A stretch of DNA of 64,000 nucleotides. Origin: Methanoregula sp. Its GTDB lineage: Archaea > Halobacteriota > Methanomicrobia > Methanomicrobiales > Methanospirillaceae. The translations under genes and the position numbers were made by a program. Shown piece after piece: positions 55,466-64,000 of this stretch; within the stretch, counting starts at the first letter, position 1; each line of letters begins with the position of its first letter. The stretch is taken from assembly GCF_023227875.1 (NCBI RefSeq), contig NZ_JALOCH010000007.1:1-64000 (forward strand). The letters are read 5' to 3'. The notes beneath the pieces were generated by a model. That model did not search any database and was not told the DNA's origin. It saw only the letters and a program-made list of their open reading frames with translations.

Positions 55466-56701
55466 ATGACCGCAAGCAAAATCCTCTTCATCGTCCTTGA
55501 CGGGATCTCGGACCGTCCCTGCCCGGCGCTCCGGGGCGGAACGCCGCTCTCCGCGGCAAGAAAACCTGTCCTGGACAAGCTCGCTGCCGAAGGGATCTGC
55601 GGGATCATGGACACCATTGCACCCGGTGTCCGCCCGGGATCCGATACAGCCCACCTTGCCCTGCTTGGCTACGACCCGTACACGTATTACACGGGTCGCG
55701 GCCCGCTCGAATGTGTTGGCACCGGTATCGATATGAAAGCGGGGATGATCGGGTTCCGCTGCAACTATGCAACAATATCCCCGCAGGGACTGGTCACCGA
55801 CCGCCGGGCAGGACGGATCCATGACACTGCTGCACTCAGTAAAGCGATACAGGACGGGGTCGACCTCTCGAAGTTCGGGGTTGAGTTCGTTTTCCGCTCG
55901 GGTGCAGGGCATCGCGCTGCGCTTGCACTCAAAGGTGAGGGGCTGAGCCACTGTGTCTCCTCGAACGACCCGAAGAAGGAGGGCGTTGCGCCCCTTACGA
56001 TAAAGGCACTTAAGGAGGGGGCAAAGGAAGACAAGACCGCTGCGGCCTGCAACGAGTTCGTGAAGCAGTCCACGAAGATCCTCTTCAACCATGGTACCAA
56101 CAAGGAACGGGTAAAACAGGGGCTCGCCCCGGCCAATGTCGTCCTGATGCGGGGCGCCGGGGAGATGGGGGACTTTGAGCCCTTCCAGAAGAAGTACGAC
56201 ATGTCGGGATCGGTCATCGCGGCGGCAAGCCTCATCACCGGGATCGGTAAAGCAGTCGGCCTCCCGCATGTCGAGGTACCGGGCATCACCGGCTCGCAGA
56301 ACAGCAACATTGCCGGTAAAGTCTCTGCAGCGATAAACGAACTGAAGACCAAAGATTTCGTCCTGGTGAACATCAAGGGCGCCGACGAGTCCGGCCACGA
56401 CGGCCTTGCCGAACAGAAGAAGGCCTTCATCGAGAAGATCGATCCGCTCCTCGAACCCCTGCTGGGATTACAGGATACCCTCATCATCATCACCGGTGAC
56501 CACTCGACTCCCGCATGCATCAAGGACCATTCCGCAGACCCGGTCCCGGTCCTGATCCGGGGCGAGGGGGTGCGGGTGGACGACGTGGTGCGCTACGATG
56601 AATTCACGTGTGCAAAGGGCGGGCTCAACCGGATCCGTGGAGTCGACCTCCTGCCGATCGCCCTCGACCTGATCAACAAATCCCACAAGTTCGGGGCCTG
56701 A
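55466..56701 (+). CDS. apgM: 2,3-bisphosphoglycerate-independent phosphoglycerate mutase, archaeal type
   Basis: 411 residues of the alkaline-phosphatase superfamily. Metal and catalytic motifs: F-I-V-L-D-G-I-S-D-R-P-C-P near the start, A-P-G-V-R-P-G-S-D-T-A-H-L-A-L-L-G-Y (catalytic Ser region), H-R-A, I-K-G-A-D-E-S-G-H-D-G and I-T-G-D-H-S-T-P. It interconverts 2- and 3-phosphoglycerate, next to enolase in gluconeogenesis. Confidence 0.94.
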   Translation: MTASKILFIVLDGISDRPCPALRGGTPLSAARKPVLDKLAAEGICGIMDTIAPGVRPGSDTAHLALLGYDPYTYYTGRGPLECVGTGIDMKAGMIGFRCNYATISPQGLVTDRRAGRIHDTAALSKAIQDGVDLSKFGVEFVFRSGAGHRAALALKGEGLSHCVSSNDPKKEGVAPLTIKALKEGAKEDKTAAACNEFVKQSTKILFNHGTNKERVKQGLAPANVVLMRGAGEMGDFEPFQKKYDMSGSVIAAASLITGIGKAVGLPHVEVPGITGSQNSNIAGKVSAAINELKTKDFVLVNIKGADESGHDGLAEQKKAFIEKIDPLLEPLLGLQDTLIIITGDHSTPACIKDHSADPVPVLIRGEGVRVDDVVRYDEFTCAKGGLNRIRGVDLLPIALDLINKSHKFGA

Positions 56702-56721
56702 ACGGCACTACCAGGTGATGC

Positions 56722-57567
56722 ATGAAAGAACGAACCGTGAAAGACTGGCATAACCACTGCCTGCTCCCTGACGGGACAGAACTCCAGGAACACAGCATCA
56801 AGACCGACCGGAACATCGTGATCGGCGAGTTCTGCCAGATCGATTACGGGCTCCGGGGCAACAACGTCTTCGTGGGCGAGTCCTCGAAGATCCGCGAGTA
56901 TGTCTGGGCAAACGGCGACACCCGGATCGGGAACTGGTCCGTGATCGGCGGCGATGTGGTTGCAAAAGAGGACGCCTATATCGGGGAGGGCGTGACGATC
57001 AACGGGAAACTCTCGGTAGCGGGGACGCTCGATATCGGCGAGAAAGTCGAGATCAAAGATGGCTTTGAGGCAAAGGGCAACATCGAGATCCGGAACCCGA
57101 TGCCGGTCTTCATGTTTATCATCATCTACTTAATGACCCTCCTCCATATCGAGAACGAGAAGGAGCTCGACCGGATCCTTGACGACCTCTTCTCTGAAGA
57201 AGAGGAGAAGATGGAGATCCCGCTCATGATCCCCGCCCGCTCGAAACTGAACATGAAGCTCTTCGCGGTCCCCTCCACGATGAAGATCGGGAAGGGCTGC
57301 CGGCTGCACGGGAATATCCGGGCAGGATCCATCGATGTCCAGCAGAATACGGTGATCTTCGGGAGCCTCCGTGCGAAGAACCGGATCACGGTGGTCGAAG
57401 GCGTCACGGTCCACGGGAACGTGGAGAGCGGCTCGACGGTCTACGTGAGGAAAGGTGCCCATATCCTCGGCGATGTAAAGGCGAAGTCGATCGTTCTCCA
57501 CGAAGAAGCAAAGGTGGACGGGACGATCGAGGCACCGCACGGCCTGCGGATTGAACGGGGGAACTGA
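56722..57567 (+). CDS. Bactofilin-like polymer-forming / left-handed beta-helix protein
   Basis: 281 residues. Two blocks of beta-helical repeats (I-G-x-x-x-x-I/V) at about 30-125 and 190-280 flank a membrane or hydrophobic segment F-M-F-I-I-I-Y-L-M-T-L-L and an acidic stretch F-S-E-E-E-E-K. Repeats such as V-F-G-S-L-R-A-K-N-R-I-T-V and V-H-G-N-V-E-S-G-S-T-V-Y-V are typical of bactofilin/DUF583 proteins, which self-assemble on membranes. It lies between apgM and a methyltransferase-like gene with short spacing. Confidence 0.75.
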   Translation: MKERTVKDWHNHCLLPDGTELQEHSIKTDRNIVIGEFCQIDYGLRGNNVFVGESSKIREYVWANGDTRIGNWSVIGGDVVAKEDAYIGEGVTINGKLSVAGTLDIGEKVEIKDGFEAKGNIEIRNPMPVFMFIIIYLMTLLHIENEKELDRILDDLFSEEEEKMEIPLMIPARSKLNMKLFAVPSTMKIGKGCRLHGNIRAGSIDVQQNTVIFGSLRAKNRITVVEGVTVHGNVESGSTVYVRKGAHILGDVKAKSIVLHEEAKVDGTIEAPHGLRIERGN

Positions 57568-57571
57568 TCCG

Positions 57572-58408
57572 ATGAAAGCCGCAGAGATCCTTGGCGTTGA
57601 TGAGATCGTGTTTGTCGAACCTCAGTTCTCGGTGCTCCCGGATCCCCGGTATAACGACACGCTGACACTTGCAGGGGGAGAAGAGGGTCGGCTTCTGCTG
57701 GACGAAACAGAAGACCCGATTGCCCTTGCCTTTAAGAACGGCGACTGTTGGGTCACCGGATCGTTCCTCAACAGGAACCCTACGGCAATCCTCATCGAGA
57801 AGTTCGAGAACCTCAATGGGGAAATCTACCAGGAGGACCGGGCAAACTGGGCAGCCGCAGTCCGGGAATATTACAGTCTTGCACTGAAAGCGGAGGTCGC
57901 GCCTTCCATCGAGGACCTCAACCCCACGCGGAGGGGCATCCTCACGGCACTCATCAGGGGGTTCTGGAAACCCGGGACGGGCGAGACCTGCGTCGACGCC
58001 TGCTGCGGGTCCGGTGTCGGTTCGCTCGTCCTCCGGGACCTCGGGTTCTCCCCCCTCTCGTATGACAATGACGAGGCGCTCCTCTCCCTCGGTCTCTCGA
58101 CCGGGAGGCTGCTGCCGGAAGAGACCATGTGGATCGATGCTATGAAGACATCCGCGTATATTGAACCCGTCCAAAAAGGCATCGGGATCATGCTGGGCGA
58201 GATCAACAGTTTCTCGCAGGATATGTGGGAGCAGATCATACGCGAGCTCTTCGCGGTATCCCGCGAGACGCTCATTACCGTCGGGACGGAGCCGGAGGCC
58301 CGGCTCATCAAAAGCTGGGGAGAGGAACTTGGGAGAGATGTGGACATAACCGAGAACCCGGCCGACCCGATCTATGATCTGTGGGTGTGCCGGTCAACGG
58401 CAAAATAA
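57572..58408 (+). CDS. Rossmann-fold methyltransferase-like protein
   Basis: 278 residues from MKAAEILGVDEIVF. The SAM-type glycine motif V-D-A-C-C-G-S-G-V-G-S-L-V-L-R-D-L-G-F near residue 140 is followed by S-Y-D-N-D-E-A-L-L. An N-terminal ~120-residue domain has no recognised motif. No N/D-P-P-Y/W base-methylation motif is seen, so DNA methylation is unlikely. Substrate unknown; I recall orthologues in other methanogens. It starts 4 nt after the bactofilin-like stop. Confidence 0.65.
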   Translation: MKAAEILGVDEIVFVEPQFSVLPDPRYNDTLTLAGGEEGRLLLDETEDPIALAFKNGDCWVTGSFLNRNPTAILIEKFENLNGEIYQEDRANWAAAVREYYSLALKAEVAPSIEDLNPTRRGILTALIRGFWKPGTGETCVDACCGSGVGSLVLRDLGFSPLSYDNDEALLSLGLSTGRLLPEETMWIDAMKTSAYIEPVQKGIGIMLGEINSFSQDMWEQIIRELFAVSRETLITVGTEPEARLIKSWGEELGRDVDITENPADPIYDLWVCRSTAK

Positions 58409-58538
58409 GATCCGTATTCTCTTTATCTGAACCTATCAGGCACACAGGATTTTTTCCTGGTAGCGCACGATCTCATCAGGTATATTCCCATGAGCACCGT
58501 AAAAGACCTGACAGGGATGCTACAAAAAGAGAGAGTAA

Positions 58539-58754
58539 TTATTCCTCTTCCGGTGGCTTCACCCGTTTCAGCCGCTCACGGACTGCGGTGCCGTTGACGG
58601 GATGCGTTTCGAACGATGGGGTACAGGACCGGATCCCCCGCTCCGTGGCAAACATCACATCCCCTTTGAGGTTGTCCGGAGTCAGGGTGCGGGTAAGGTA
58701 CCTGATGTCCTTCTTTATCTGGAGTTCCTGCTCCTCTGGAATGCCCATAGTCAT
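58539..58754 (-). CDS. Small hypothetical protein (71 aa)
   Basis: From MTMGIPEEQELQIKKDIRYL. It is charged, with a helical start and T-P-D-N-L-K-G-D-V-M-F-A-T-E-R-G-I, and ends P-P-E-E-E. A start three codons downstream or further upstream (58790) is possible. It looks like a short methanogen protein of unknown role that ends on the same strand before the methyltransferase-like gene's stop. Confidence 0.5.
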   Translation of the reverse strand: MTMGIPEEQELQIKKDIRYLTRTLTPDNLKGDVMFATERGIRSCTPSFETHPVNGTAVRERLKRVKPPEEE

Positions 58755-58861
58755 GCATTGACTGGCACCAAATATAAAATATTGGATCAAAAAAATCGCG
58801 ATTAAAACAGCCGGATTTCCCGTTTAATACAAAATCTGGCGTATTTTTACAATTATCCGCT

Positions 58862-60937
58862 CTACCGGCGTTTACGTCCGGACCGGGCCTTCTCCTTCTG
58901 TTTTTTAGGGTCCGGTTTCTTCTCCGTGTGTACGTCCTCGCTCTCCAGTTCTGCGATGATCTCCACGGGATCCTTCATTGTCTTTGTCAGCCGGATGATT
59001 TCCAGCAGCCGCTCCATGCCGATGAAGTGCTCCGCCATGACGCGGGCAAGCGGGGTCATGACAAGCCTCGTTCCATGTTTTTCCACGAGTTTGTTGGCGA
59101 TAAGGTCCGGCAGTACCGGTTCCATGCTCCCGACCATCATCGTATTAATGCGGTTGAGATCCGCTTCCTCACCACCGCAGGCAATGGCGTTTGCCACGTA
59201 CTCCTCCGAGCTCTGCTCGAAGTCGTGTTCGGGTGCCACTTCCTCCATCTCGCCCTTGAGGAGCCGTATTGCCACTTCTTCTTCCGTGAAAGGGTTCTCC
59301 CGCGAGTAACTGCCGCCGGGTTCTGCAAGGATCACAACGCGGCCGAGGTCATGGAAGTCCGGCCGGCCGGCCCGGCCCGCCATCTGGTTGAACTCCTGGA
59401 CCGAGAGCCAGTCCCTGCCCATCGCTAGGGCATCGAAGATCACCTGCGAGGCCGGGAAGTCGACCCCGGCACCGAGTGCTGCCGTGGTGACGACTGCCAT
59501 CAGTTTGCCGTTCAGGAACCGGCTCTCGACGTCCCGTCGCTCCACCGAACTGAGCCCTGCATGGTAGGCGGCGGCACGGATGCCCAGGGCATCGGCGATC
59601 GTATGGCACCGGGCCCGGGCATTAGTGAAGATGATCGTCTGGCCGCGGAATCCCTTCGAAGACGTCCGCTTATACTCGTCGGTCGTCATCTGCTTGATGG
59701 TCGGGATCTTCTGTTTTCGTTCCACGAAGAGAAGGTAGCGTTCGAGCCCGACCGGGCGTTCGGAGTACACGACCAGCGTGCAGTTGAGTTTCTTTGCCAG
59801 CACCTTCGGCGACCCGATCGTGGCCGAGAGGTAGAGGAACTGCGCCTGCGGGGCGAGGTACTTCAGCCTCGCGATCATACCGTCGAGACGGTGGCCCCGC
59901 TCCTTGTCCTCGAGCATCTGGACCTCATCGATCACGACCGTGGCAATATTCTGCATCCTCTGGCCGCGCCGGATCATATTGTCCACACCTTCGTACGTAC
60001 CGACGATGATCGGGGCCTGGGGGTTCCGGTCCCCGACCTTCCGGGTCTCGGGCAGGTTCAGCCGGCTCACACCGGTCAGGAGCCCGGTCTTTGCAAATTT
60101 CGCGTACCGTTCCGTGAACCGTTCGTACTTCTGGTTCGCGAGCGCCACGAGCGGGACAAGAAAGAGCGTCCGTCCCCGGCCTTCGAGATAGTTCTTCATC
60201 CCCGCCATCTCGCCGATAAAGGTCTTACCGCTTGCGGTTGCCGCAACAACCAGCAGGCCCTTACCGTAGAGCAGCCCCGCCTCCACCGCGAGCTGCTGGG
60301 CGGGCATCAGTTGTTTCACGCCGCTCGCATCGATGAACTGCCGGGGGAGCGGGAGCTCATCGAGCGGGGCCGTTGTCATCACCGGGTGCGCCTCGAGCTT
60401 GTCGAACAGGGCGGCCCCCATGGTTATCTTGTCGGGGTTGAGAGTGGCGAGCACCCGGTCGAGGTTCCGGAACTGGATGAGCAGCTGCTCGAGATGGGCA
60501 ATCCCGTCTCTCCCGAGCCGCCCGATATGCGAGACCTCCCTGCGCAGCTCACGCCGCCCACAGTCAAGGCATATGTGCTCGTTCTTGCCGAACTGGACCG
60601 TGTTGTTCGTATCGAGAGGCGTGAACTTCTCGTCGAGGAGGCACATACGGCAGGCATTGACGGTGCCAGAGGTCACCTGGAAATCCGACAGGAATGTCTC
60701 GAACGGGTGGTCCCGCTTCGTCAGCCGGACATCAGACTCGCGGAGGTTCGCTACCAGGTCCTTTGAGGGAGTGTGCCGGTACTCCTTCTTCTGTCCCCAC
60801 TTCACCCGGTACTTGGTTGGCCGGGGGCCGCGGGGCGTGTCCTGGAGCTCGACATACCCGGCACCGCGCACGTTCCTGCCATCGTAAAAAAGAAGTTTGT
60901 AACTCCCCCCTTTCTGGGGCTGGACAATGATCTTCAT
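58862..60937 (-). CDS. Ski2-like DEAD/DEAH-box helicase (DUF5814-type N-terminus)
   Basis: 691 residues. An N-terminal domain with a zinc ribbon (C-R-M-C ... C-L-D-C-G) precedes helicase motifs A-A-T-A-S-G-K-T-F (I), P-L-V-A-L-A-N-Q-K-Y (Ia), D-E-V-Q-M-L (II), S-A-T-I-G (III), T-N-A-R-A-R-C-H (IV), T-T-A-A-L-G-A-G-V-D-F-P-A (V) and Q-M-A-G-R-A-G-R-P (VI). A winged-helix/ratchet region and a lysine-rich tail follow. It overlaps the winged-helix regulator by 4 nt. RNA or DNA substrate unknown. Confidence 0.9.
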   Translation of the reverse strand: MKIIVQPQKGGSYKLLFYDGRNVRGAGYVELQDTPRGPRPTKYRVKWGQKKEYRHTPSKDLVANLRESDVRLTKRDHPFETFLSDFQVTSGTVNACRMCLLDEKFTPLDTNNTVQFGKNEHICLDCGRRELRREVSHIGRLGRDGIAHLEQLLIQFRNLDRVLATLNPDKITMGAALFDKLEAHPVMTTAPLDELPLPRQFIDASGVKQLMPAQQLAVEAGLLYGKGLLVVAATASGKTFIGEMAGMKNYLEGRGRTLFLVPLVALANQKYERFTERYAKFAKTGLLTGVSRLNLPETRKVGDRNPQAPIIVGTYEGVDNMIRRGQRMQNIATVVIDEVQMLEDKERGHRLDGMIARLKYLAPQAQFLYLSATIGSPKVLAKKLNCTLVVYSERPVGLERYLLFVERKQKIPTIKQMTTDEYKRTSSKGFRGQTIIFTNARARCHTIADALGIRAAAYHAGLSSVERRDVESRFLNGKLMAVVTTAALGAGVDFPASQVIFDALAMGRDWLSVQEFNQMAGRAGRPDFHDLGRVVILAEPGGSYSRENPFTEEEVAIRLLKGEMEEVAPEHDFEQSSEEYVANAIACGGEEADLNRINTMMVGSMEPVLPDLIANKLVEKHGTRLVMTPLARVMAEHFIGMERLLEIIRLTKTMKDPVEIIAELESEDVHTEKKPDPKKQKEKARSGRKRR

Positions 60938-61743
60938 GGGGCGATCAGGTCGTGGATTACGTATGCGAGCTCCACGCTCTCCAGGCGTTTTAAGAAATCC
61001 GTGAACTCCTCGTCCACGACAACGATTGCGCAGTCAATCCCGTGGAACGCGGCTTCGATTACGCCTTCGCGTGCACCGAAGAACATGTCGGGCTTCCGGC
61101 CCGCGGCCTTTAATGCGATATAGGCTTCAAGCCCGACCGCACCGACAATGCCGGCCTTTCGCGTGACTTCCAGCAGCTTGTCCCTGCGCACCTTGCGCGA
61201 GCCGCCGTGCTGTATGCGCGGGACCTTGCAGACATGGACCACGCCCTCGTGGTGCACGATGATCCCGTTCAGTTTCGCGATCCCGACGTCTTCGTCTTTC
61301 TTTGCATCCGCGACCGCCGTACCGGTCGCAGCCGACGCTTTCTTCGCTGCGTAGAGGAAGCCGTCCTTCATGTACACGCCAACCTCGTCACCGGTCTTCA
61401 GGTTCTCAGCTGCAATCGCTGTCCAGACCGAGACCTGCTGGATGATGTCGCGCCGTATGTGCCGGGCGTACGATTCGAGCGACTCGGCATTGGCAAGTAC
61501 CCATTCGATCCCGGACTTCGTTACCTCGTAATTGCCGCGCCCGCTCGCCGAGACCATGCCCTCGTCAACAAGTTCACGGATGTACTCGGAGATCGCCTGC
61601 GGGGTGACGCCGAGTTTCTCGGCAATCTCCTGCTGGCGGACCGCCGGCTGGTGCTCGGCAATCTCGACGAGGATCTGGAGGCGCGAGACCTCGCGCTTGC
61701 TCCGCAGGATAGAATAGAGGGGGTCCTTAACGCCCTGTGTCAA
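60934..61743 (-). CDS. Winged-helix transcriptional regulator with C-terminal sensor domain (COG1497-like)
   Basis: 269 residues. The N-terminal helix-turn-helix V-R-Q-Q-E-I-A-E-K-L-G-V-T-P-Q-A-I-S-E-Y-I-R-E-L-V-D-E-G (about 35-65) is followed by a wing. The second half (about 105-269) is a mixed alpha/beta domain with G-D-E-V-G-V-Y-M-K-D-G-F-L-Y-A and I-V-G-A-V-G-L-E-A-Y-I-A-L. It overlaps the next gene upstream by 17 nt and the helicase by 4 nt, so all three share a transcript. Confidence 0.85.
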   Translation of the reverse strand: MTQGVKDPLYSILRSKREVSRLQILVEIAEHQPAVRQQEIAEKLGVTPQAISEYIRELVDEGMVSASGRGNYEVTKSGIEWVLANAESLESYARHIRRDIIQQVSVWTAIAAENLKTGDEVGVYMKDGFLYAAKKASAATGTAVADAKKDEDVGIAKLNGIIVHHEGVVHVCKVPRIQHGGSRKVRRDKLLEVTRKAGIVGAVGLEAYIALKAAGRKPDMFFGAREGVIEAAFHGIDCAIVVVDEEFTDFLKRLESVELAYVIHDLIAP

Positions 61744-62239
61744 GCAGCACCAGTCCCTGTCCCTTCACATCCATGTGGGTGATCCGTTTCGCCAGGCCCT
61801 TGATGAAGACCGGGCTGACATTGAATTTCCGGGAAAGGTCGTTGATGGAACTGTTGCCCCTGGTGAGTTCCCCTTCGATCTGCTCCACCACTTCCCGCAG
61901 GTTCTCGTCATTCGAGAGCGAGATATAGAGGATGTCGGAGAGGTCGGAGAGATTGCACTGGAAGTTTGCCCGGAACTTGTTGTAGGTGGCCCGGAACTCC
62001 TTCTCGGGCTTTGCCCCCGGCTTTGGCATCCGCCACTGCTCCTCGACAAGGTTGCCCTTCTTGAGGATCTGGAGACAGAGCGGCACGGAATCGTTATCGA
62101 TATGCCCCCGTATCTCTTTCTCGGTGAGCCACGACTTGTTCAGGAGTTCGTAGACCTTCTTGAATGATGGGTCGTTGAATGTCATCAGGAGAGGGACCAG
62201 CTCTACAGGATCGTTTACAATGCGAATATGGCCCGGCAC
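61727..62239 (-). CDS. ArsR-like helix-turn-helix protein
   Basis: 170 residues. An N-terminal winged helix (V-Y-E-L-L-N-K-S-W-L-T-E-K-E-I-R-G-H-I, C-L-Q-I-L-K-K-G-N-L-V-E-E-Q-W-R) and a second helical region with I-N-D-L-S-R-K-F-N-V-S-P-V-F-I-K-G-L-A-K-R suggest two DNA-binding-type elements. It is the first gene of the regulator-helicase operon and diverges from hypF, with 57 nt between the starts. Confidence 0.7.
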   Translation of the reverse strand: MPGHIRIVNDPVELVPLLMTFNDPSFKKVYELLNKSWLTEKEIRGHIDNDSVPLCLQILKKGNLVEEQWRMPKPGAKPEKEFRATYNKFRANFQCNLSDLSDILYISLSNDENLREVVEQIEGELTRGNSSINDLSRKFNVSPVFIKGLAKRITHMDVKGQGLVLLDTGR

Positions 62240-62296
62240 GGTGAAAACCCTATCATTATATCGCTGTGCGCATCAATAAAATTTTGCGACAGCATT

Positions 62297-64000
62297 ATGC
62301 AGAAAGGCAGAATTACGGTCCGGGGAATTGTCCAGGGTGTCGGGTTCCGCCCTTTCGTGTATGCAAAAGCAACAGAGATGGGCATCGCCGGCACGGTGAA
62401 GAATCTCGGCAGCGAAGTAGAGATTTTCGCAAAGGGCGCGCGTTTTAATGAGTTCCTTGCCGCAGTCTCCCGCGGACCTCCCCTTGCCCGTATCGATTCC
62501 GTGGAGAATACGGAGACCGGGGCAGAGATCCCGGACGGGTTTACGATCCTCGCGAGCGGGACCGGTTCATTCTCGGGCATGATCCCGCCCGACATCGCGA
62601 TCTGCGATGAGTGCATTGCCGACATCTTCACGCACGGTGGCAGGTACGAGAACTACTGGGCCACATCCTGTGTCAATTGCGGCCCACGGTACAGTATCAT
62701 CCGCGAGATACCGTACGACCGCGAACGGACATCCATGGCGGAGTTCCCGACGTGTCCGGCATGCGCCGGGGAATATGGCGACCCGCACTCCCGACGCCAC
62801 CATGCGCAGACCATCGCGTGCGCAAGATGCGGGCCGGAACTATCTCTTTTCGACAAGCTCGGCCATCCGGTTGACTGCCACGATCCCGTTGAGGAAGCGG
62901 CCCGGTTACTCGACGCCGGGTTCATTCTCGCGATGCGGGGGATCGGCGGGTTCCACCTCGCGTGTGTTGAGGAGTCGGCTGACAAGCTCAAACACCGGCT
63001 CGGCCGGATTGAGCAGCCCTTTGCGATCATGGTCCGGCCGGACCACCTCGACCAGATGGCCGTTGTTTCACCGGAAGACCGTAAGATCCTCCAGAGCCCC
63101 GTCCACCCGATTGCCGTGCTCGCCAAACGCGACCCGACTGCTCATTCCACGATAAGCAACCTGCATACCATAGGCTGCATGCTCCCGTACACCGGCTTCC
63201 ACCACCTCCTCTTCTCGCACCTGGTACACCCGCTCCTGATCATGACGAGCGCAAACATGCCCGGCTACCCGATGATCACGGAGATTGATGTCGCGATGGC
63301 GAAACTCTCCCGCGATGCCGATTTCTTCCTCATTCACAACCGGAAGATCGTGAACCGGTGCGATGACTCGGTATTCCGGGACGGGTACATCATCCGGCTC
63401 TCCCGCGGGATAGCACCGAAGCGGACAGCGATCGGTCTCGGGAAGCAATGCATCCTTGGTGTCGGCCCCGAACTGAACGCGAACGCAACCATCTACCGGA
63501 ACGGTTTTGCCGTCACCTCTCCTCATGTCGGGAACGTCAGGAATCCCGCAACGCTTGAATACCTGGAGGAGACTGTCCGAAACCTCCAGCGGATCCTCGG
63601 TGCGAAGTTCGATGTAGTCGCCCACGACCTCCACCCGCAGTTTCTCTCCACCCGGTTCGCCCGGGAGATCGCGTCGGAGCACGATCTCGAACTGATTCCC
63701 GTCCAGCACCACCGGGCCCATATCGCCGCAACAACCACGGAGCCCTGTATCGGCATCGCGATCGATGGCGTGGGATACGGGGACGACGGGACGGTCTGGG
63801 GCAGCGAGATCTTCTCCGGGCAGGTGCCGGACTTGAAACGGGTTGCCCACCTTGAACCGGTGGCGATGCCCGGTGGGGACCTTGCAACAAAGTTCCCGGA
63901 GCGGATGCTCTACGGCATCCTGCCGGACGAGCGGGTCAGGTCAATCCTTGCCTCCCGTGGCTGGTCGGACGTGGAGCTGGGCGTGCTCGAAAAGCAGGTC
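62297..64000 (+). CDS. hypF: Carbamoyltransferase HypF, 3' end outside the window
   Basis: The first 568 residues are present. An acylphosphatase domain (R-G-I-V-Q-G-V-G-F-R-P-F-V-Y) leads to zinc-finger cysteines C-D-E-C, C-V-N-C, C-P-A-C and C-A-R-C, a YrdC-like domain (A-M-R-G-I-G-G-F-H-L-A-C, T-S-A-N-M-P-G) and the start of the Kae1-like domain (H-D-L-H-P-Q-F-L-S-T). HypF makes the cyanide ligands of [NiFe]-hydrogenases from carbamoyl phosphate. There is no clear ribosome site; a TATA-like ATTATATCG lies at about 62250, giving a short or leaderless message. Confidence 0.95.
   Translation, partial: MQKGRITVRGIVQGVGFRPFVYAKATEMGIAGTVKNLGSEVEIFAKGARFNEFLAAVSRGPPLARIDSVENTETGAEIPDGFTILASGTGSFSGMIPPDIAICDECIADIFTHGGRYENYWATSCVNCGPRYSIIREIPYDRERTSMAEFPTCPACAGEYGDPHSRRHHAQTIACARCGPELSLFDKLGHPVDCHDPVEEAARLLDAGFILAMRGIGGFHLACVEESADKLKHRLGRIEQPFAIMVRPDHLDQMAVVSPEDRKILQSPVHPIAVLAKRDPTAHSTISNLHTIGCMLPYTGFHHLLFSHLVHPLLIMTSANMPGYPMITEIDVAMAKLSRDADFFLIHNRKIVNRCDDSVFRDGYIIRLSRGIAPKRTAIGLGKQCILGVGPELNANATIYRNGFAVTSPHVGNVRNPATLEYLEETVRNLQRILGAKFDVVAHDLHPQFLSTRFAREIASEHDLELIPVQHHRAHIAATTTEPCIGIAIDGVGYGDDGTVWGSEIFSGQVPDLKRVAHLEPVAMPGGDLATKFPERMLYGILPDERVRSILASRGWSDVELGVLEKQV

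Noticed and set aside
61207..61782. 191-codon plus-strand ORF over the winged-helix regulator
   Set aside because: Antisense frame of a GC-rich gene; no homology features.

Overview
The window is chromosomal DNA of a euryarchaeon, most likely a methanogen of the Methanomicrobiales. The main evidence is the archaeal informational block (rps13-rps4-rps11-rpoD-rpl18e-rplM-rpsI-rpoN-tRNA-Pro-rpoK-eno-rpsB, then MEMO-mvk-ipk-fni-rnj-idsA-gltX), the archaeal-type apgM, the rps15-DHH nuclease-pcc1-rps3ae block, and hypF for [NiFe]-hydrogenase maturation. Core genes are GC-rich and packed into operons with 1-8 nt overlaps. The genus is not determined by anything I can compute here.

Layout. 1-4.9 kb: an IS5-type element interrupts an S-layer-like gene; then a PadR / HAAS / toastrack membrane cassette with clear operators, a TetR-type regulator and a CDF-like transporter. 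4.9-9.4 kb: a repeat-rich accessory patch with a duplicated hicBA toxin-antitoxin pair, an orphan Doc toxin, a dispersed ~100-150 bp repeat (four copies), a ~442 bp tandem repeat, hairpin arrays and a frameshifted TPR gene. 9.55-16.4 kb: a strikingly AT-rich island that I read as an undescribed archaeal RiPP (ribosomally made, modified peptide) cluster: two tandem 54-aa precursor peptides with near-identical leaders and cores of the form G-Y-x-x-Y-x-x-Y-x-R-G-S, two radical SAM enzymes, a UPF0489 (peptide-arginase-like) protein, a class I isoprenoid-synthase-like protein (DDIVD), a class II terpene-cyclase-like protein (DLDD), and an ApeA N-terminal-domain protein. 16.9-30.5 kb: the housekeeping superoperon on the minus strand, joining isoprenoid lipid synthesis, tRNA charging, RNA decay, ribosome, RNA polymerase and enolase. 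30.5-38 kb: accessory DNA with a lone Mrr-type nuclease, AbrB/RelE-type and VapBC modules, a lipoprotein propeller and a DUF4013 membrane protein. 38-43.2 kb: a GNAT acetyltransferase and an operon of five multi-CBS proteins. 43.4-49.3 kb: an Era-like GTPase with a Zn-ribbon partner, a HEPN-like protein, a lipoprotein, a cupin and a large PAS histidine kinase. 49.4-52.1 kb: a structured leader followed by rps15-DHH-pcc1-rps3ae. 52.1-58.8 kb: an MFS exporter, a Phd/PIN module, apgM, a bactofilin-like protein and a methyltransferase-like protein. 58.8-64 kb: a Ski2-like helicase operon with two winged-helix regulators, diverging from hypF, which runs off the end.

The two most unusual signals are the peptide-modification island with its two precursors (16022-16350), and a family of perfect short hairpins at six or more intergenic sites whose stems differ in sequence yet remain complementary.
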